Part shown: piece by piece, positions 33,901 to 43,300 of the stretch
How the letters are laid out: each line of letters opens with the position of its first letter
How positions within the stretch are numbered: the first letter of the stretch is position 1
Origin: Glycine soja
Taxonomy: Eukaryota; Streptophyta; Magnoliopsida; Fabales; Fabaceae
Direction: 5' to 3'
Length of the DNA: 64,000 nt
Assembly: GCF_004193775.1 (NCBI RefSeq)
Contig: NC_041002.1
Location: 7,055,261-7,119,260 of the forward strand
Position numbers and translations under genes: made by a program
Notes under the pieces: generated by a model
Told to the model about the DNA's origin: nothing
The model's input: only the letters and a program-made list of their open reading frames with translations
Database searches by the model: none

Positions 33901-35956
33901 TATGCAAGGGTAAGGCTGCGTACAACATCCCTCCCCCATACCTTCGCATAGCGAAGAGCCTCTGGGCAATGGGGTACGAAGTTTTTAATATACTACTATG
34001 ATTATGATATGCCAATAGGTAGTAAACAGTCTCTCATTCTCACTAAAAAGAGTAAGTACAAGCACAATCATTAACCAATCTTCACCCATCTATCTTATAA
34101 AAAAAAAGGGAAAGCTTAACTATTCTCATGAGGCTAGAAGAAGGAAACCTGTTTCTCACCAAATGAATTTTTATCTAATGAAAGAAGATAGAATTCCAAA
34201 ACCTGCGGGTACTGCAAAGGTGGAAGCACTGGCTCAGGTAAGCATTCAGGGAAGAAAGCATGCTCATCCGGGCTCTTGTATCTTCCCACCTATTTCCAAA
34301 GGGAAGCCAAGCAGAATCAGTTAAATGATGATTTCATGACTCTTTGCTATTCCATATTTTTACTGTCTCAGAATTGTAATAACCTGTGAATGAAGCTTTT
34401 CAGTTTGCAAGACCATGTACTCAACCAAAGACCCATTAAAGCCATCCATGAAGAATGCATCTTTGTCATATGCATCTGCATTGTAAGAATACTTAGCTCT
34501 CTCCAAAAGACTGACTATTATGCTATCCTCCTGCCTAATCAAAGAGTTCCTGATGCCGTCTAAAGTCAAGGTCTTACTCTCATCCACCCTCTTTTTACCA
34601 GTATGTCTATACAAAAAGAAACTGTTCAAAGTTGATCTACATGATAGCAAAATACTATCCATTTCTAAGGTTTAAGTGAATCGAGGACTTAAATTATCAT
34701 TATTTTGATAAACTCAAAAGAAAGGGAGGATTAACACATTGGGGTAAGGAGAACATAAGGAGAAATAAAGGGAATATTCGTGCTGATAGTCTAGAGGGAG
34801 ATGGAGGGAATTCATTTGTAGCAAATGGCAATATAAATTGGAAGGATAAATTTTGGGAGGTTGGAAAGAATTCAGAGACTTCAGTTGTTGTAGTTTCTAC
34901 CTAACTGCTGTAATTTCCATTTCTCAATGCTGAAATTCTAGATTCCAATCCCAATTTTCATAATGAAAGAGGTTTATATCCTTTTGTAAAAGAAACTCTC
35001 ACTTGATCCCACAGAGGGACCTTAACAATTTAAAGATAAAGACATTCAGAAATAATATTAATTAATAAATCATCATTAAACCAAAAGCTTAAAGCATTGA
35101 GAGAGCATCGAAATGTTGAACATCTATATGTTTGCATTCTTCTGGTCAAAAGTCTCTAGCTGCTCTGTGGATAGGAGATTACAAGTGTGTGTGTGTGTGT
35201 GTATACATATACACATGCAGATATACATTATACTTTGTGTATGCATGCATTATAAACACAGAAAGAGAAGGACCTTATGTATGCTTATTTGTTCTTGAAA
35301 GCACAAGTTTTATGGCTGTATTTTCATTAATCAATTATGAATTGAGTGAACTGAAGGTAACCCAATACTCACTAAGTTCCATTATTTGGATTCTTTAACA
35401 TAGTATAGAATGTAACATAATCCATTATTTAGATGAACTGTTTTGTGCATCTTCATCTGAAAACACGGGCGGATTAGAAATGACAAGATTTTTGGATACC
35501 CAGATTTCAAATTCAAATGAGTGAACTGAGATTGGTGACATCCATTCCACCATACCCAAATGCATAATGAAGGCCATAACATCTGAACCTACAAGAGATG
35601 TCTTTCGAAAGCCATAAAATTCATGAAGCGAAAAAGCCTTGTTCAGCAACAAAAGAGGACATAGGTTAGACAATTAGCTCACTGGGCATTATCACAACAT
35701 TTATCAATGGCATGACACATAATAATCATGTATTGACTTTACAGAAACATAATAGAAATCATCGAAAAAAGGAAGCGTGGGTGAAAAAAAAGCACCTTAT
35801 TGGAAAGGAAGGAGGGGGAGAAGAGGAAGCAGTTGAAGCAATGACTCGACACAATTTAATGGAAAGAGAGCTTTTGTTGAGAAAAATGGCGGATTTGGAA
35901 GGAAAATAAGATACGGGTATGCTACTACCATGGGGAAACCGCAACACTGCTTCCAT
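30922..35956 (-). CDS. Chorismate mutase, plastid type (6 exons, 314 aa)
   Basis: Converts chorismate to prephenate (EC 5.4.99.5), the committed step to Phe and Tyr. Minus-strand exons in coding order: 35956-35796, 34606-34384, 34289-34203, 33103-32960, 31345-31253, 31158-30922. All are GT-AG with matching phases (945 nt). Exon 1 encodes a Ser-rich, acid-poor N-terminus, a likely chloroplast transit peptide. The mature part starts near TGKKRVDES. AroQ-type helical motifs include IRNSLIRQEDSI (Arg78), KRIHYGKFVAEAKF (Arg210, Lys221) and the C-terminal MPLTKEVQVEYLLRRLD (Thr301). By alignment from memory these match yeast Arg16, Arg157, Lys168 and Thr242; yeast Glu246 falls on Gln305. Plastid forms are typically inhibited by Phe/Tyr and activated by Trp. 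A cytosolic form is less likely because of the fitted transit exon. SINEs occupy two introns. The reading frame is intact. Confidence 0.93.
32340..32590 (-). mobile_element. Two tRNA-like SINE heads in a chorismate mutase intron
   Basis: On the minus strand, about 32580-32515 reads GGGGTTGGTCTAGTGGAGCA, an A-box-like start, with a weak B-box-like GGTCACAAATTCG about 30 bp further. A second head at 32396-32360 reads CCCTGGCCTAACGGTAAAG and continues GTTGTGCCTTGGTGATTAG. It is closely similar to the head of the Au-like SINE at 33824 but is cut off before its B box. Both have the same sense as the host gene. No clear target duplication was found. Confidence 0.45.
33824..33984 (+). mobile_element. 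Au-like SINE with 12-bp target site duplication
   Basis: A tRNA-derived SINE of about 161 bp. The head has TGGTGCAGCGG (A box) and GGTTCGAATCC (exact B box). It is followed by GGAAACAGCCTCTTTGC and GGTAAGGCTGCGTACA, the body I know from the plant Au SINE family, and a short T-rich end. It is flanked by the identical duplication TTAATATACTAC at 33812-33823 and 33985-33996. It lies in the third intron of chorismate mutase, antisense to the gene. Confidence 0.9.
35186..35201. repeat. Short (GT)8 microsatellite
   Basis: GT run followed by ATACATATACACAT, within the first intron of chorismate mutase. Confidence 0.85.
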
Positions 35957-36560
35957 TGTTTATTGCAAAAGTGAAAGTGATAACGACAGCGATAATGACT
36001 GACACAACAACGTAAACGAGACAAGCGGCGCTGAAATATGTCTTGCCAACATGGGTGGGACAGCTTAGATTTTTTTTTTTTTAAAAAACATACAAGATTT
36101 TTTTTTTACTAAAACACAATTTTCTGTTATCATCTATCGTTATACAAACAAGGCTCTGGATGTTTAGTGTCACGTTGCAGTTAACCCACTTTCCCGCCCA
36201 AAAATGTCACATTCTACTAAAGTGAATGACCTACAAAATGATGCGTTTCCAATTCCAAGTCTTTTCAATATGTTCTCTTTTTCCAGATGCGCTTGGGTAA
36301 CCGAAATGCCAAACATTTATTGTGACACACGTTTTAACATTTTCATTTATTGTTGTACGTCTTTTCCTTATGTCGTCCTTCATAAATCTCAAGCACCATT
36401 TTTTTTTACCATTTTCACTCTCTCATTTCTCTCTCCCCAATTGCTATCTCTCCCTTCTCTGGTCTTTCTTTCCATCTTTTCATTCTCCCTGTTTTTTTAC
36501 ATCTAAAGCTGTGATTTTTTACATCAAAATTGTGATTTTTATCTCAGATTCCATGACAAC
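35957..36560 (-). promoter_or_regulatory. Upstream region of the chorismate mutase gene
   Basis: This is the 5' flank of the start codon at 35956. On the coding strand it contains runs of A and T (36070-36110) and a fairly GC-rich patch near 36170-36200. No TATA box or known element can be assigned with confidence. From about 36400 the sequence becomes a pyrimidine-rich tract leading into the tandem cassettes. Confidence 0.35.
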
Positions 36561-36599
36561 GATATCGTATTTGCGTTCCTCTCCAAATTTTCATTTCTA

Positions 36600-37990
36600 T
36601 ATCGTGTTCTTGGTGGAAGAACACACCAAAGTTGTCATTTTGATCTCAAAACTCTTTGAGTTCAGGTTCGTTTTCTTTGTGACTTCTAACAATACAAAGG
36701 TTTAAATTTTTTTATTTTGTTTTCTGACTTCTCTCATTGCCTTCGTTATTGTATGCAGAGAAGGTGAAAGAACACTAAAGCTGCGATTTTTATCTCCAAA
36801 AAACTTCGATTTGTATCTCAAACAGATTTGTTTTCTTTGTTTCTCTGTTTACGTTTTCTTTGTTTCTTTGTTTCTTACAATACAAAAGCTTACATTTTTT
36901 TTAGTTAACCTCTATTTCATGCAGAGAAGGTGGAAGAGCACACTACAACTGTAGGTTTTATCTGAAAACTCCACGAGTACGGGTTCATTTTCTTTGTTTT
37001 TTTGGTTTATAGTTAAATTTTTTCATCTTCGTTAGCCTTCTCAAATGTGTTCATTCTTTCTTATACCCATTTTTTTGGGGTTTTATGATTTTTTGCAAGA
37101 CAAAAACTTTAATTCTTTTGGGTGTTCTCCCTTTATTTTGTTTTCTGAGTTCTCGCACTACAAAAAGTTTAAATTTTTTTATTTTATTTTCTGACTTCTC
37201 ATAATACCTTCGTTATTGTATGCAGAGAAGATGGAAGAAGACATTAAAACTGTGATTTTTATCTACAAAAAGCTTCGATTTTTATCTCAAACAGGTTTTG
37301 TTTTCTTTGATTCTCTGACTACGTTTTGTTTGTTTCTTTGTTTCTCACAATACAAAAGCTTAAATTTTTTTGTGAGCCTCAGCCTTCTCCGATGTTCCAC
37401 TTTTTTTGGGTTTTATGATTTTTCGCAAGACAAAAGCTTTCATTTTTTTGGGTGTTCTCCCTTTATTTTGTTTTCTGAGTTCTCACACTACAAAAAGTTT
37501 AAATTTTTTTTATTTTGTTTTTTGACTTCTCACAATACCTTCGTTACTGTATGCAGAGAAGGTAGAAGAAGACACTAAAGCTGTGATTTTTATCTACAAA
37601 AAGCTTCGATTTTTATTTCATACAGGTTTGTTTTCTTTGATTCTCTGACTATGTTTTGTTTGTTTCTTTGTTTCTCACAATACAAAAGCTTCAATTTTTT
37701 TGTGAACCTGAGCCTTCTCCGATGTCTCACTTTTTTTGGGTTTTATGATTTTTCACAAGACAAAAGCTTTCATTTTTTTGGGTGTTCTCCCTTTATTTTG
37801 TTTACTGAGTTCTCGCACTGCAAAAAACTTAAATTTTTTTTGTGTTTATGAGCCTTCTACAATTTGCGTTTGCATTTTGGATTTATATTTGGACCATTGG
37901 GTAATTTTTTTTTATTTTTTTTATTTTTCGCAACCCAAAAGCTTAAGTTTTTTTGGGTGTTATGCCTTTATATTTTTTTTCCTTTAATGT
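36600..37990 (+). repeat. Tandem array of exon-like cassettes
   Basis: Five copies of a short block start near 36608, 36759, 36925, 37226 and 37557. Spacing is irregular; the last two copies are 331 bp apart. Four of the five follow a TGCAG (or ATGCAG) acceptor-like end; copies 4 and 5 are both 69 nt, and copies 1, 4 and 5 end in AG|GT donor-like sites. Between copies lie T-rich, intron-like spacers with recurring phrases such as CACAATACAAAAGCTT. In one frame copies 1, 4 and 5 read openly, with a consensus near VEEDTKAVIFIYKK. Copy 2 has lost the GT and the open frame. No known protein is recognised. Confidence 0.6.
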
Positions 37991-39265
37991 TGGCTGAGTT
38001 ATTTCAATGGGTTATATTTTTATATTTGTTCAATCCCTTTGAGTTAGACACTTTCAGCTTTGATTTTCAAATATATGACATGCTTTATTATCACATATAT
38101 GTCATCCTTTATTTATATGGTCAGATGATTGAATATAGTAGTTTTGGACTTCTTTTTGGGTTACAGGGATTTCAATTTACATTTTGATGCAGAGGCTCTC
38201 AACATTCGCAGCTTGAATTATATTTATTCATTAATATAGATAATCAGGAAGCAGCAAAATTGGAGTGATGATGACCCCATTTGATTGATGAAGAAATTTT
38301 TATGTTACTTTGTTTTAACAGTTTAAAGTTGTAATTTAATAATTATGATTTCTAGACAATGTATTTTATTAATATTGTATTTTATTAACGATAGATGATA
38401 TGAGTCATGTTGAGTGTTTGATCAAATCAATTTCATGTAGTTTTTTTAATGGTTGGATTTCATATATATACAATTTTATTATATATTTTAAAAAGAACAG
38501 TGTTCACGTTACTTTAGTTGAAACCTGTATAACAATAAATTATTGAATTAATAAATAAATTTTAGAGAAATAGAAAAATGTTAGGATGATGAGTTAACGT
38601 TTAATTTTCATTTTCAATCATAAAAAAATAATGATCAATTAGGAAGTTTGAGGGATTAATATTAAACTAATGTTAGTGCAACAACCTCTTTATTTTCTTT
38701 AATAGATTCCTAAGACCATTTATATTACATAATTATTTGTTTATGAGTTACTTATTATAATTTTGTGGGTCTTATAATTTCATAAAAATTTAAATATTTT
38801 AAATTAAAATTTACTCCTATGCTAAGATTACTTTATACTTTTGTTTAACATTTGTGTCAATTTTTTTATTATATTTATATCGTTCTATATATCAATTTGT
38901 CATTTTTTTTCCCGTTTATTGTTAATGGAAATATGTGTGATTGCTCTATTACGGAAAATTAATTAGCTTCATACTTAGGAAATAGTTGCATTTCTATTTC
39001 ACTCAGCTTTACACTGTGGTGTTGTTTATATCGGGGTCACATAATTTTGGACCAGTCATGGAAATTAATTTATGGATAATAAAATCAATTCATTTGGTTG
39101 AACAGTCAATTTAAAATATTCATATGGAAGTCACAATTTCAAATTTCTATATTCAAGTTTCAAATTTAAAATCAATTTGTTTGATTTAACAGTCAATCTA
39201 AAATTCGTTTGTGTCTATCTTCACTTCTATGTTTGAAAGTGACCATTTGGTTGACAATTCGTTAC
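37991..39265. other. AT-rich intergenic DNA
   Basis: No gene is visible. Short sentence-like repeats of TTCAAATTT and CAATTTGTTTGATT type occur around 39060-39200, just before the tandem array. Confidence 0.4.
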
Positions 39266-40900
39266 ATATTTTATTGACATTTAATTAATAAGCATATTTT
39301 ATTCCTATTTTTGTTAATTTTCAAATAGGTACTTAAGAATCAATTTTAAATATTATGTTAGGATATAAAAATAATCATAATTTTCAAATTAATAACCATA
39401 TATGGAAATAATCATAATTTAGACGATGATTTATTCCTAATTAGTAGGTACTTAACAATCAACTTTCAATATTACATTATCAAATCTAACATATTATTAA
39501 AACAACTTCAATTTTATATTTGTTTTGCCGTAATCATTGTCAATTTATTGACGTTAATTAATAAACATATTTTATTCGTATTTTTGTTAATTTTCATTTC
39601 AAATTAATAGGTACTTAAGAATCAATTCTAAATATTATGTTATGATATAGAAATAATCATAATTTTCAAATTAATAAGCATATATGGAAATAATCATGAT
39701 TTAGACGATGATTTATTCCTAATTAGTAGGTACTTAACAATCAATTTTAAATATTACATTATCAATTTTAACATATTATTAAAACAACTTCAATTTTGTA
39801 TTTGTTTTTGCCGTAATTATTGTCAATTTATTGACGTTTAATTAATAAACATATTTTATTCATATTTTTGTAAATTTTTATTTCAAATTAATAGGTACTT
39901 AAGAATCAATTTTAAATATTATGTTAGGATATAGAAATAATTATAATTTTCAAATTAATAAGCATATATGGAAATAATCATAATTTAGACGATGATTTAT
40001 TCCTAATTAGTAGGTACTTAACAATCAATTTTAAATATTACATTATCAATTTTAACATATTATTAAAATAACTTCAATTTTGTATTTGTTTTTGTCGTAA
40101 TCATTGTTAATTTATTGACGTTTAATTAATAAACATATTTTATTCATATTTTTGTTAATTTTCATTTCAAATTAATAAGTACTTAAGAATCAATTTTAAA
40201 TATTATGTTAGGATATAAAAATAATCATAATTTTCAAATTAATAATCATATACGGAAATAATCATAATTATACGATGATTTATTCCTAATTAGTAGGTAC
40301 TTAACAATCAATTTTCAATATTACAGTATCAATTTTAACATATTAAAATAACTTCAATGTTGTATTTGTTTTTGCCGTAATCATTGTCAATTTATTGACG
40401 TTTAATTAATAAACATATTTTATTCATATTTTTGTTAATTTTCATTTTAAATTAATAGGTACTGAAGAATCAATTTTAAATATTATGTTAGGATATAGAA
40501 AAAATCATAATTTTAAAATTAATAAGCATATATAGAAATAATCATAATTTAGACGATGATTTATTCTTAATTAGTAGGTACTTAACAATCAATTTTAAAT
40601 ATTGCTGTATAAATTTTAACATATTATTAAAATAACTTATTGACGTTTAATTAATAAGTATATTATATTCGTATTTTTGTTAAATTTTATTTCAAATTAA
40701 TAGGTACTTAACAATCAATTTTAAATATTCTCTTAGGATATAGAAATAATCATAATTTTCAAATTAATAAGCATTTCTTTTAGGATATGGAAATAATCAT
40801 AACTTAGACGATGAGTTATTCCTAATTAGTAGGTACTTAACAATCAATTTTAAATATTACAGTATCAATTTTAACATATTATTAAAGTATCAATATTACA
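39266..40900. repeat. AT-rich tandem array, six units of about 245-284 bp
   Basis: The landmark TTGACRTT(T)AATTAATAA recurs at 39274, 39548, 39831, 40115, 40395 and 40640, with periods 274, 283, 284, 280 and 245. Within each unit the same order appears: AATAGGTACTTAA, GTTAGGATATAGAAATAATC, TTAGACGATGATTTATTCC, TAGTAGGTACTTAACAATC and GTCAATTTATTGACG. The last unit is shortened and rearranged. No coding capacity. Confidence 0.9.
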
Positions 40901-40939
40901 GTACCAATGACGTGACTCATTTCACGCATTAGAGTATAT

Positions 40940-41408
40940 ATATTGATTAATAGACTAAATGTTTGCTAAGGTACAAAAGATTATCATGGGAAGTGAAAAA
41001 AATTATCATTATATGATCAACAATAAATATGGATGACCCACGGGACAAACAAACATATTACTTTTCATGTTGACGTCATGGGACCTTTCATACGTTTTTT
41101 TTATAATTGTTTGCTTGTGAATATATGGAAAAGATTATCATTATACTGATAAGCAATAAATATGATTGAGGAACAGAAATCGTAAAAGGTTAGCACTTAA
41201 TATACTAAGTAGATTATTAGAGTATATATATGGATGTGCAAAAGATTATCATGGAAAGTAAAAAAGATTATCATTATATGATCATCAATAAATATGGATG
41301 ACCCACGGGACAAACATATTATTTTCCATGTTGACGTCATGAGACCTGTCATACGTTTTTTTTTTTAATTGTTTGTTCGTAAATATATGGAAAAGATTAT
41401 CATTATAG
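40940..41408. repeat. Direct duplication of about 180 bp, each copy with a TGACGTCA palindrome
   Basis: Copy 1 lies at about 40960-41150 and copy 2 at about 41225-41408. Both read AAAAGATTATCATGG, then AATATGGATGACCCACGGG, then TGACGTCATG, then GACCT-TCATACG. The palindrome TGACGTCA is at 41071-41078 and 41332-41339, 261 bp apart. TGACGTCA is a known bZIP-type binding sequence; any function here is unproven. Confidence 0.85.
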
Positions 41409-41879
41409 ATTAGATATCATTTCCAATAAGTCAATATTTAATTTACAAATTTTCAATATATATTACATTTATTTCTTTATGTTGCAGCATCACATGACCA
41501 AGGTAACTATTGGATGTTTGTTATTATATCACCTCCACTAAAGTAAATTGATTTAAAATATCTACTTATCACGTGAATATTGTTGTATATAGTACTATCG
41601 TCATACTTCTGATTATTAAATGATCAATAATTGTATCCAAAAATCTAATGAACTCATTTACCTCTCTTTATTGTGTAGTCTCTCTTTCATTGTTACATCA
41701 ACACCATCCAACAATCTACAATAACATCAGGTTTGTTTGTATTCTTACTTTACGTTGTTTTTTTTTTCTAAACATAGCTCAACATTATTATCATACAAAT
41801 AAATATCGAACTTTGCACATGTGTTGATAATATTCAAATAGGAGTATGAGCCCGGGCGTCCGCACAGGCAAAAGACTAG
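41409..41879 (+). mobile_element. Helitron-like 3' terminus
   Basis: The segment ends GCCCGGGCGTCCGCACAGGC, which can form an imperfect 8-bp-arm hairpin. This is followed by AAAAGA and CTAG at 41876-41879, then T. A GC-rich hairpin about 10 bp before CTRR and insertion before T are the marks of Helitron 3' ends. The tandem array and duplication to the left may belong to the same non-autonomous element. I could not find a convincing TC 5' end, so the start given only covers the terminal part. Confidence 0.5.
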
Positions 41880-42368
41880 TTTACCATTAACATACATGTT
41901 TATTGTTTACTGTGTAAATTCTGGTTCGAAGAATTCGAATTTACATTGCCATGTGTATTTTTTTTAAAACAAATATGTTGAGAATTTGGGTCCTTCAACT
42001 CAAATTCTTAATGTTATTTTTAATTTTTTAAGAAAAATTAATTTTTTAAAAAGATTTTAAAAAAATATAAATAAATGAAATTAATAAAATTAAATAATAT
42101 TATGATATAATTTTTTAGTTACTATGTAAGTACTTAAATAAATTGTAAGTTTAAGGTAGTTGAACATGTTGTGAATTATTTTGAAGTTAAATTTATGTAT
42201 CGTTGAAAGTTTTGTTTCGTTATGTACATTAATCAAAAGATGAGAAAATTAATTAGTAGTCTTAAAAATATGAGAGATATGGAGACATACTTAATAAACA
42301 TAACATAATAAAATGAGAATAACGAAACATACTAAAAAAAATACAATTGAAATACGAAAATGATGAAA
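41880..42368. other. AT-rich intergenic DNA
   Basis: Nothing identifiable; no coding sequence or repeat structure stands out. Confidence 0.4.
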
Positions 42369-43290
42369 CTAATGATAGTTTGAAAGATGCTTTGTAAGAG
42401 ACATGTTTTTTTCCATTTGGGTTACTGGTTTGCTAAAAATAGTTAAAATTTTTATTGGGCAGAATCGTTTCCCGTAGTTAGATTCTGCTAACACCTTTAA
42501 CACGTTTTCATCATTCTTTAACTTTGTTATTTCATATTGGATTAATTTTTCTGAATATTTAGCATGATCTGGCTGTCGAAAGAACAGTCGTGTGACCACC
42601 TGTGATTTGTGAATTCCATAAAGGGAACCCCTAGAGGTGAAACTTGCTTGATGACATCCTTGAGTTTGTTGATATTGCATTGTGAAGGAATGTCAAATCT
42701 TATTGGATTTGTTTGTTCTAGTGAAAGAGTAACCCAACAATAATCCACCTTGGCGTGGTATATTCCACTTTCCATTGTAATACAACATTGCATAATAAGT
42801 AAAAGTAATGATGGATTGAAGTAAGTTGAGTATACCATATACCATCCGGTTCCATTGATAGTACATAATAATTCTATAGGGCCAACACACGAGTATTGTC
42901 CATTGCACATTAACATTATGTAAACATCATTATCATTTTTCAATTGCAGAGATTGAAAAAAAAAATATTGCTGACCTACATCTATGAATGGTTGTCAATA
43001 ATAGATTTCATCCACAAATTCGTCATTGGTTAGTTGAAGGATGTTGTGCATTCTATTGTTGAATATCTCAAAAGAACAATTATTAAGAATTCACATTGAG
43101 ACGGTAAATAATTGATCCATTTGAAAAAATGAATGATAATCTCGAGTTTGTAATACTTGATCTCAAACACCAACACAGTCACGAACAGAACGACGCATGA
43201 TATGGTTGTGGTTCTCCAAATTGTCTTCATCGTCACGTTCGTTGATTCTTGATTCAATTCAAGCCTCTTTCTCATAATCAATTAATGGTC
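42369..43290 (-). pseudogene. Broken coding relic, possibly the N-terminus of a Mutator-like transposase
   Basis: The longest open frame is 42943-42542 (133 aa). It starts near LMCNGQYSCVGPIELLCTI and continues to FDIPSQCNINKLKDVIKQVS. A shift then joins it to a second frame with PDHAKYSEKLIQYEI and SNYGKRFCPIKI. A third frame, 43281-43030, lies upstream. The composition and codon pattern look like decayed protein, and the layout recalls the variable N-terminal part of plant MULE transposases. I do not recognise a diagnostic motif, so the family is a weak guess. Confidence 0.35.
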
Positions 43291-43300
43291 ATAGAATATA

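Noticed and set aside
34607..34662. ATG at 34662 as the chorismate mutase start (279-aa product)
   Set aside because: The reading is open, but the first 19 residues do not resemble the family, while an acceptor at 34606 and the upstream Ser-rich exon fit in phase. Kept only as a possible alternative transcript.
35425..35673. 82-aa minus-strand open frame as a possible chorismate mutase exon
   Set aside because: The transit-peptide exon (35956-35796) joins exon 2 (34606) in phase with good splice sites, and including this frame is not needed; it resembles no part of known chorismate mutases.
36204..36705. Plus-strand 100-aa and 127-aa Phe/Ser-rich open frames as a gene
   Set aside because: The sequence is pyrimidine-rich low complexity. 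Only the end overlaps the cassette discussed in the findings, and no start context or domain supports a protein.
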